Shown piece after piece: positions 58,763-64,000 of a stretch of 64,000 nucleotides of DNA (positions within the stretch are counted from its first letter, which is position 1; each line of letters starts with the position of its first letter). The notes under the pieces are model-generated. The model was not told where the DNA came from. It saw nothing but the letters and a program-made list of their open reading frames with translations, and did not search any database. The stretch is from NCBI GenBank assembly GCA_040755725.1, contig JBFMAI010000027.1:62001-126000 (forward strand). The letters are read 5' to 3'. Origin of the DNA: JBFMAI01 sp040755725 (lineage in GTDB: Bacteria; Planctomycetota; Phycisphaerae; UBA1845; Fen-1342). Position numbers and translations under genes: made by a program.

Positions 58763-59321
58763 CCTTGGCCCGCTCCAAGTACTCCCCCGTCCGCGTATCG
58801 ATCCGCAGTTCTTCGCCGATCTCGATAAACGGCGGCACGCGGACGCGGAGGCCCGTCTCCATCGTCGCTTCCTTGCTCTGGTTGGTGGCCGTCGCGCCCT
58901 TCACGACGGGCGGCGCGTCCACGACCTTCAGTTCGACGGTGTTGGGCAGTTCGACCGCGACGATCTTGCCCTCGATAAACGAGACGGTCACGACTTCGTT
59001 GCCGCGCAGGTACTTGTCCGCGTCGCCCATCACGTCGCTCGGCACCGGAATCTGATCGTACGTCTGCTCGTCCATCAGAATGAAATTGTCGCCCTCCCGG
59101 TACAGGTACTGGAAGGGTTTGGTATCAACGAACGGCGTTTCGACCCGGTCGTCCACGGAGAGGCGGGCGTCAATGACCCGGCCGTCCTTCAGCGACTTGA
59201 GCTTGACCTGGAGATAGCTCCGCCAGTTCCCCTTGGAGACCCGGGTCACATCCGTCGCCGTGTAGAGGTTGCCCTCGTACAGGACCACTTTGCCCCGCTT
59301 CAGTTCGCTCGCCTTGATCAT
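58758..59321 (-). CDS. efp: Elongation factor P
   Basis: Binds between the ribosomal P and E sites and relieves stalling at polyproline. The 187-residue three-domain protein has the KOW-like N-domain. The tip loop reads VSKGNWRS, with Lys 30 where E. coli has the modified Lys 34; the usual Pro-Gly before the Lys is replaced by Val-Ser. The C-domain motif ETGLRVRVPPFIEIGEELRI pattern is typical. No epmA/epmB or earP gene is seen, so the modification is unknown. Several proteins here are Pro-rich. Confidence 0.92.
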   Translation of the reverse strand: MIKASELKRGKVVLYEGNLYTATDVTRVSKGNWRSYLQVKLKSLKDGRVIDARLSVDDRVETPFVDTKPFQYLYREGDNFILMDEQTYDQIPVPSDVMGDADKYLRGNEVVTVSFIEGKIVAVELPNTVELKVVDAPPVVKGATATNQSKEATMETGLRVRVPPFIEIGEELRIDTRTGEYLERAKG

Positions 59322-59410
59322 CCGCCGCTACTCCTGGGGCCGCACTTCGGAGCCGGACACGGGCGGTGCGACCGACGCGCCTTGAGGTCCGCCCCGCCGG
59401 CTCCCTCACC

Positions 59411-59499
59411 TTTCGCAAGCCACGCAAGTATAGCACAGGCCGCGCCGAGCCGCGAACGGCGACCGGCGGCCGCCGCCCTTCGCCGTGCGGCTTGCGAAA
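59411..59499. promoter_or_regulatory. Long-range inverted repeat in efp-GH172 divergent region
   Basis: TTTCGCAAGCC at 59411-59421 and its perfect complement at 59489-59499, 67 nt apart. On the minus strand a TATACT hexamer (59432-59427) lies between them and could be the efp -10 box. Confidence 0.45.
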
Positions 59500-59555
59500 A
59501 CCGCCCGTCCACGCCAAAGTGTGCCCCACGACGCCCGCGAATCAAGGAGGCGACA

Positions 59556-60632
59556 ATGGCTGAAGCGGCAACGGCGTTCGGCCTAGGGCTCGGCAATCTC
59601 CCCCTGCTGGCGGTTGGCGAAACGCGGTCCATCAGCCCGGAGAACCCGACCGGAGCCCCCGGCGGAGGGTGTGGCGCCACGCCCGCCGCGGACGGCCCCG
59701 CGTCGCGCCTGGGCAAGGGTTGGAAGGCCCGGCCCTGCATCGAGTTGCCCGCCGGGCAGACCGTCGTGCTGGCCGACATCAGCGGCCCCGGGGTCATACA
59801 GCACATCTGGATGACCGTGGACCCGAAGGCGCTGCGCGACTGCGTGCTCCGCATGTACTGGGACGGCGAGCCGGCGCCCTCCGTCGAGGTGCCCCTCGGT
59901 GACTTCTTCGCTTGCGGCCACGGGCTCGCGACCAAGGTCAACTCACTACCCGTCGCGGTGAACCCCAGCGGCGGGCTGAACTGCTATTGGCCGATGCCGT
60001 TCCGCAAGTCCGCCCGCCTGACCCTGGAAAACCAGCACCCCCAGACCCTGCCTTGTTTCTTCTACCAGATCACCTACGCCGTCCAACCGCTCCCGGAGCA
60101 TGCGGCGTGTTTCCATGCCCAATGGCGGCGGTCGGCCACGCGGCGGGAGGCCCCGGAGCACACGCTCCTGGACAAGGTGTGCGGCCAGGGCCACTACGTC
60201 GGCACCTACCTGGCTTGGACGCCGCTTGGCAGCGGCTGGTGGGGCGAGGGCGAGGTCAAGTTCTACGTCGACGACGACGAGGACCACCCGTCCATCTGCG
60301 GGACTGGCACCGAGGATTACTTCGGCGGCGCCTGGGGTTTCTATGGAACGGACAAACGCGAGGAGCCGTACTCCACGCCGTTCCTCGGGCTCCCACTGGC
60401 GCGACACGCGGCCAACGAGCTGCCGCGATTCGGGTTGTATCGTTGGCACGTCCTGGACCCGATTCGCTTCCGCAAGACCCTGCGTGTCACGATTCAGACC
60501 CTCGGGTGGTGGCCTGATGGGAAGTACCAGCCGCGGGCCGATGATGTGGCCTCGACGGCGTTTTGGTACCAGATGGAGCCGCACGCCGAGTTTCCGCCGC
60601 TGCCCGGCGTCGAAGAGCGCTGGCCGCGTTAG
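59556..60632 (+). CDS. DUF2961/GH172-family protein
   Basis: The 358-residue protein of the DUF2961 family is now placed in glycoside hydrolase family GH172, whose known members act on fructofuranosyl or arabinofuranosyl linkages. Family segments are ISGPGVIQHIWMT, VPLGDFFACGHG and ICGTGTEDYFGGAWGF, the last carrying a candidate catalytic Glu. No signal peptide is evident, which is unusual for a polysaccharide enzyme. AAGGAGG lies six bases before the ATG; the longer open frame upstream is not coding. Confidence 0.86.
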   Translation: MAEAATAFGLGLGNLPLLAVGETRSISPENPTGAPGGGCGATPAADGPASRLGKGWKARPCIELPAGQTVVLADISGPGVIQHIWMTVDPKALRDCVLRMYWDGEPAPSVEVPLGDFFACGHGLATKVNSLPVAVNPSGGLNCYWPMPFRKSARLTLENQHPQTLPCFFYQITYAVQPLPEHAACFHAQWRRSATRREAPEHTLLDKVCGQGHYVGTYLAWTPLGSGWWGEGEVKFYVDDDEDHPSICGTGTEDYFGGAWGFYGTDKREEPYSTPFLGLPLARHAANELPRFGLYRWHVLDPIRFRKTLRVTIQTLGWWPDGKYQPRADDVASTAFWYQMEPHAEFPPLPGVEERWPR

Positions 60633-60649
60633 CGCGGTAGAATCGGCGT

Positions 60650-61156
60650 GTGACAGCGTCCCCGCCCTCCAACCCGTTGCGGGTCGCGTGCGACGCGATG
60701 TGTGGCGGCGTGGCGCGCTGGCTCCGCCTGCTCGGGGTTGACGCGACTTGGACTCCAGGCATCGAGGACCGCACGCTCGTTGAGCACGCGGTTGCGGAGC
60801 GGCGTGTGCTTATCTCGTCGGACGGGAAGCTATTCGAGCGACGCGTGCTGGCCACGGGCGAACTACGGGGTATTCGGCTGCCCGTCGGGCTGAACCTGCA
60901 CGAACAGGTCGCATTCGTCGTTCATGCGTTGGCGGTCACGCCCGGGTTCCCGCGCTGCGCCAACTGCAACGGCGAGCTGGAACCGGTGGACCGGGCGGAG
61001 GTGGCGGACGTGGTTCCCGCGCGCAGCCTCATATGGGGAAAGGACTTCTATCGCTGCCGGGCGTGCGGCCACGTCTTCTGGGAGGGCTCCCATTGGCGAC
61101 GAATCAGTGCCGCTTTGGACCGGATGGGGATCCGACGACCTGTCGATTCCGCTTGA
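60650..61156 (+). CDS. Mut7-C family PIN-like RNase with zinc ribbon
   Basis: A 168-residue protein of the Mut7-C type. The N-terminal PIN-like domain has Asp residues in CDAMCGGVARWLRLLG, a Glu in RTLVEHA and ISSDGKL. The C-terminal zinc ribbon has CANCNGEL and CRACGHVFW. Family members are predicted ribonucleases. It starts at GTG 60650, 18 bases after the GH172 stop, and lies just upstream of the methyltransferase gene. Confidence 0.86.
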   Translation: MTASPPSNPLRVACDAMCGGVARWLRLLGVDATWTPGIEDRTLVEHAVAERRVLISSDGKLFERRVLATGELRGIRLPVGLNLHEQVAFVVHALAVTPGFPRCANCNGELEPVDRAEVADVVPARSLIWGKDFYRCRACGHVFWEGSHWRRISAALDRMGIRRPVDSA

Positions 61157-61205
61157 CCGGGGTATCCGACCCCGCGACAATAAACCCAATATGTGGAGTA
61201 TGACG

Positions 61206-62303
61206 ATGCGGGCAAACACCATATATTGCGGCGACGCGATCAAGCTTCTCGGTCAATGGCCGAAGGCTTGCGTCGACCTGGTCTTCGCCGATCCGCCCTT
61301 CAACATTGGATACGCGTACGACCGGTACAGCGACGATCTCCCGGGTGACCGCTACGTGGCGTGGTCACGGGATTGGATGGTCGCGTGTCGTCGCGTCCTT
61401 AAGCCTGACGGCTCGTTGTATGTCGCGATTGGGGACGACTTCGCGGCCGACATCCGCCTGATTGGCCGCGACCTGGGGCTGCACCTGCGCAACTGGATCA
61501 TTTGGCGCTACACGTTCGGCCAGAACATGCGCAACAAGTTCTGCCGCGCCCATACGCACATCTTCTACTTCACGATGGACCCCGACCGCTTCACCTTCAA
61601 CGACCGGTTGCTACGCTTCCCGAGCGCACGCCACACCGAGTATCAGGACTTGCGGGCCAACCCGCTCGGACGGCTGCCGGACGACGTGTGGGACGAGTTC
61701 CCGCGGGTTTGCGGGACGTTCGCGGAACGGGCGGGTTTCCACGGGTGTCAGATGCCCGAGGCGCTGCTGACACGCATCATCATGGCCAGCAGCAACCCCG
61801 GGGACCTCGTACTGGACCCGTTCGTGGGCAGCGGAACCACGGCCGCCGCCGCCAAACGCCTCGGCCGCCGGTATGTCGGCATCGACGTTTCGCCCGAGTA
61901 CGTGAGGCATGTCGAGCAGCGGTTGGCGGCGGTGCAGGATGAGAGCCACGCTCGCCCGGAGGATGGACGCTGGCCGTCGCTGCACGTCGAGACGCTGACG
62001 CAGCTCTACCGGGAGACGAAGGTCAGCGTGGCGAACCTGTTGCCGAATGAGGTGGCGTTGCGCGTCATCGCGGCGTCACTTGGCGAGCGGGTGGGGTGGC
62101 GCTACGAGGTGGCGCAAGTCCGGGACGGGCTGGAGCGGCTCGCACGGTCGGGCACACTGCCGAAGCTGCCGAACGATGTCCCCTTTGTGGCCCGCAACCA
62201 CCGTAAGACGGAGGGCAAGCGCTATCGGCGCACGGTTCAGCGTTGGCGCGGCCGACGTTCGGACCGCGAGCCAGGCCGTCGGGCTGACCGGCAGGCCGTC
62301 TGA
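61206..62303 (+). CDS. Orphan class beta DNA methyltransferase (N4-C or N6-A)
   Basis: The 365-residue enzyme methylates DNA bases. Motif IV DPPFNIGY comes first (near residue 29), then the target-recognition region, then motif I DPFVGSGTTA, which is the beta-class order. The C-terminal 130 residues (EVALRVIAASLGERVGW, then a basic tail) may bind DNA. No restriction enzyme gene is close, so it is probably an epigenetic or regulatory enzyme. I chose ATG 61206 after GGAG; ATGs at 61191 and 61200 are alternatives. Confidence 0.88.
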   Translation: MRANTIYCGDAIKLLGQWPKACVDLVFADPPFNIGYAYDRYSDDLPGDRYVAWSRDWMVACRRVLKPDGSLYVAIGDDFAADIRLIGRDLGLHLRNWIIWRYTFGQNMRNKFCRAHTHIFYFTMDPDRFTFNDRLLRFPSARHTEYQDLRANPLGRLPDDVWDEFPRVCGTFAERAGFHGCQMPEALLTRIIMASSNPGDLVLDPFVGSGTTAAAAKRLGRRYVGIDVSPEYVRHVEQRLAAVQDESHARPEDGRWPSLHVETLTQLYRETKVSVANLLPNEVALRVIAASLGERVGWRYEVAQVRDGLERLARSGTLPKLPNDVPFVARNHRKTEGKRYRRTVQRWRGRRSDREPGRRADRQAV

Positions 62304-62321
62304 TTGACGTCGTTCCCGCGG

Positions 62322-62337
62322 CGGCCGCCAGCGGCCG
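62322..62337. terminator. Short GC hairpin after the methyltransferase gene
   Basis: Perfect 7-bp stem CGGCCGC-CA-GCGGCCG, 19 bases after the stop codon. No T-run, so termination is unproven. Confidence 0.4.
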
Positions 62338-62411
62338 CGACTGCCCGCCGCCACGCTGGCTTTTCCATGCGGGGGGGGAAATAATGTCGGAAACACAGGA
62401 AGGTGGCGGCG

Positions 62412-63545
62412 ATGGCTGAGAAGACGGCGGCGGAGACTCCTCGGGGACTGAACCGCGTCCGCTTGGTCGCGGCGACTCTGGTCGCCGTGGGGGGGCTGGC
62501 GGCGTTGGCGACCACCGCGTGGGCCTTGGTCGAGTTCTTGAACCTGAGCCAACGGGCCCAGCCCCTGCCCACCGTGCGGGAGTTCCTCTGGGCGGTGGCC
62601 GGCTTGTTGCTGGGGTGGGGGCTCGGGGCACTTCTATGGGGGGTTGCCGAGTTGCTGCGTCGGCTGGACGACGCCGGGTCGGCGGGCAGCGGCGTTCGCG
62701 GCCCAACGGCGGTGGGGCTCGACCTGGGACCCGCCGGGACGGTCGATCCCGCGAGCGAGCATCAGAACCACCTGCTGGAAGAGCTGGTCCACCTGACTCG
62801 GGAGCTACGCGACATTGAGTTGCTGAGCGACGCGGAGCGCGCCGCGCGGCAACGGGAAGAAGCGGCCGAGCTAATCAAGCGGTTGGAGCAGGAAATCCCG
62901 ATCCTGCTGCGCGAGCACAACTTGACCGAAGCGGAGAACCGGCTGCGGCGGGCGCGACAGCGTTTCCCCGCGCTGCCGCAATGGGTTACGCTGGCTGAGC
63001 AGCTCGAGCAGGCGCGGGCGAAATTCGAGGCGCACGATCTGGCCCTGGCCACGCGCGAGGTCGATGACTTGGCCGCCCTGGGGGCGTGGGACCGCGCCGT
63101 GGAGTTAGTCCGCGACTTGCGGCAGCGGCACCCGCACTCGGAGAAGGTGTCGGAGCTGGTGCGGCGGGTGGCCACGGGGCGGGAGCGGGCGTCGGCCGAA
63201 GAGCGGGCGCGGCTCATGTCGCGGGCACAGGACGCCACGACGCGGCGCGAGTGGCGCGAAGCGCTGCAAGCGGTGGAAACGGTGATCGCCCGCTTTCCCG
63301 ATTCCGCCGAGGCCCACGACCTGCGGCTGCAACTGCCGACGCTGAAGGCGAACGTGGAAATTCAGGTGCGGCACGAGATGGAAGCGACGATTCGTGACCT
63401 GATCCGCGATCAGCGTTTTTCCGAAGCGCTGCGGATCGCGCGCGAGCTGATTCAGCGCTACCCGGACTCGCCGCAGGCCGCCGTGCTGCGGGAGCAGTTA
63501 CACCGCCTCGAACAACGGGCGGCGGAACTGCCCCCGGTCAAGTAG
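62412..63545 (+). CDS. Membrane protein with two N-terminal helices and helical repeat domain
   Basis: The 377-residue product has two membrane helices (about residues 17-40 and 56-80), then a long cytoplasmic helical region with coiled coil and TPR-like repeats: NLTEAENRLRRARQRFPALP, WDRAVELVRDLRQRHPHSE, WREALQAVETVIARFPDS and RFSEALRIARELIQRYPDS, spaced about 35-60 residues. It may be a membrane-bound scaffold. ATG 62412 is spaced better from GGAAGG than the GTG at 62403. Family not recognised. Confidence 0.7.
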   Translation: MAEKTAAETPRGLNRVRLVAATLVAVGGLAALATTAWALVEFLNLSQRAQPLPTVREFLWAVAGLLLGWGLGALLWGVAELLRRLDDAGSAGSGVRGPTAVGLDLGPAGTVDPASEHQNHLLEELVHLTRELRDIELLSDAERAARQREEAAELIKRLEQEIPILLREHNLTEAENRLRRARQRFPALPQWVTLAEQLEQARAKFEAHDLALATREVDDLAALGAWDRAVELVRDLRQRHPHSEKVSELVRRVATGRERASAEERARLMSRAQDATTRREWREALQAVETVIARFPDSAEAHDLRLQLPTLKANVEIQVRHEMEATIRDLIRDQRFSEALRIARELIQRYPDSPQAAVLREQLHRLEQRAAELPPVK

Positions 63546-63649
63546 CGACCGGGGACAACAACGCGCCGTTGCCGGCGCGGGGGTGGGGATCTTTGTTCCT
63601 TTCGCCCACGGCCGCGCGGTGGCGGCGGCACTCTGCCCCCTCATCGCCC

Positions 63650-64000
63650 CTATTGGCCTTCGCCACCGAAGGGGGGCAACTGGGTGAAAATGGCGCTTAG
63701 CGCGGGCCAGTCCTCTGAAGGGCACCAGACAAATGCCTCGTCAGTGCGGACGAGCGCGGCAGCTTCGTGGGCACGCGACAGGGGCCAGATACCCGGGTAC
63801 GAATCGCCGATATTGACGCATTCCATCGTGCGGCGGCCTTCGGTGCGCAGTAGCTCGTTGTTGATCTGCTCCCACGGTCGGATATCGTGATACGGCGTGC
63901 AGGCGTGGCCGACGGCGGTGAAGATCACACGGGGCAAGGCCGACTGAATCGTCTGCCACAGCGCCAACGCCCGCGGCGTGGCCGCCTCGAGCCAACCCTG
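63650..64000 (-). CDS. Unidentified protein, C-terminal part (5' end outside window)
   Basis: The frame is open to the window edge, giving at least 116 residues that end ECVNIGDSYPGIWPLSRAHE and then a Trp/Pro-rich C-terminus. The fragment has Trp, His and Tyr residues spaced as in a carbohydrate-active or extracellular enzyme domain, but I do not recognise the family. It converges on the 62412 gene. Confidence 0.5.
   Translation of the reverse strand, partial: QGWLEAATPRALALWQTIQSALPRVIFTAVGHACTPYHDIRPWEQINNELLRTEGRRTMECVNIGDSYPGIWPLSRAHEAAALVRTDEAFVWCPSEDWPALSAIFTQLPPFGGEGQ

Noticed and set aside
1..64000. tRNA, rRNA or phage genes
   Set aside because: I looked for conserved tRNA T-arm sequences, rRNA cores and integrase or structural phage proteins and found none.

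Overview
The window is 64 kb of high-GC bacterial chromosome with short intergenic gaps. The gene mix points to a flagellated, diderm bacterium of the Planctomycetota, plausibly Phycisphaerae or a relative. Supporting signs are a PEP-CTERM exported protein, several Lol/Lnt-type lipoproteins, an OmpA-like protein, MlaE, a very long SecA with a membrane-anchored N-terminus, a collagen-like lipoprotein, and many dispersed GC-rich intergenic repeats whose accidental translations (for example GGRGSCRA or SPERQRR peptides) recur in planctomycete annotations. Taxonomy is inference; there is no rRNA in the window.

Layout. 1-7.6 kb: the end of a copper-type P-ATPase faces a minus-strand operon of STAS protein, MlaE permease, RNase HII and a 1387-residue secreted macroglobulin-like protein. 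7.7-10.1 kb: three plus-strand envelope genes (membrane-anchored protein, HTH plus two-helix membrane protein, OmpA lipoprotein). 10.2-17.1 kb: a tightly packed minus-strand run of neuC, neuB, neuA (a nine-carbon sialic-type sugar made and CMP-activated), a divergent TrkH-like membrane protein and mutS. 17.3-19.1 kb: galE, a strongly structured 365-nt spacer, a small Cys-containing protein and a clear terminator. 19.1-24.7 kb: a secreted helical protein, DedA, fliS and a giant fliD. 24.9-26.7 kb: ribE-pdxA. 26.8-36 kb: accessory envelope genes (PEP-CTERM protein, TPR protein, degenerate HD-GYP protein, collagen-like lipoprotein, a 50-residue exported peptide, a phosphodiesterase). 36-41.5 kb: GH113-like protein, an amidohydrolase-nucleoside phosphorylase pair, type 5 uracil-DNA glycosylase and a UVR-motif protein. 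41.5-51.5 kb: BamE-like lipoprotein, a 905-residue coiled-coil lipoprotein, BtpA family-thymidine kinase, a short nucleotide-sugar dehydrogenase, AhpD-like protein, lnt and a HEAT-repeat lipoprotein. 51.6-59.3 kb: metK, a cation diffusion facilitator, an 800-nt repeat-rich gap, secA and efp. 59.5-64 kb: GH172, Mut7-C RNase, an orphan DNA methyltransferase, a coiled-coil membrane protein and a gene running off the end.

Functional themes are envelope and export (SecA, Lnt, Mla, OmpA, lipoproteins), the flagellum (FliS, FliD), nucleotide-sugar chemistry (GalE, NeuABC, UGDH-like) and methylthioadenosine/SAM chemistry (MetK, phosphorylase, deaminase).

The most unusual material is repetitive. At least seven copies of a MITE-like palindromic element lie in the window; one is fused in frame into the N-terminus of a secreted protein and two provide the stop codon of their neighbour. 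There are also 7-nt and 8-nt short tandem repeats, one inside a coding sequence and one overlapping the efp stop codon, and several smaller shared repeat families. No CRISPR array, rRNA, tRNA or phage region was recognised.
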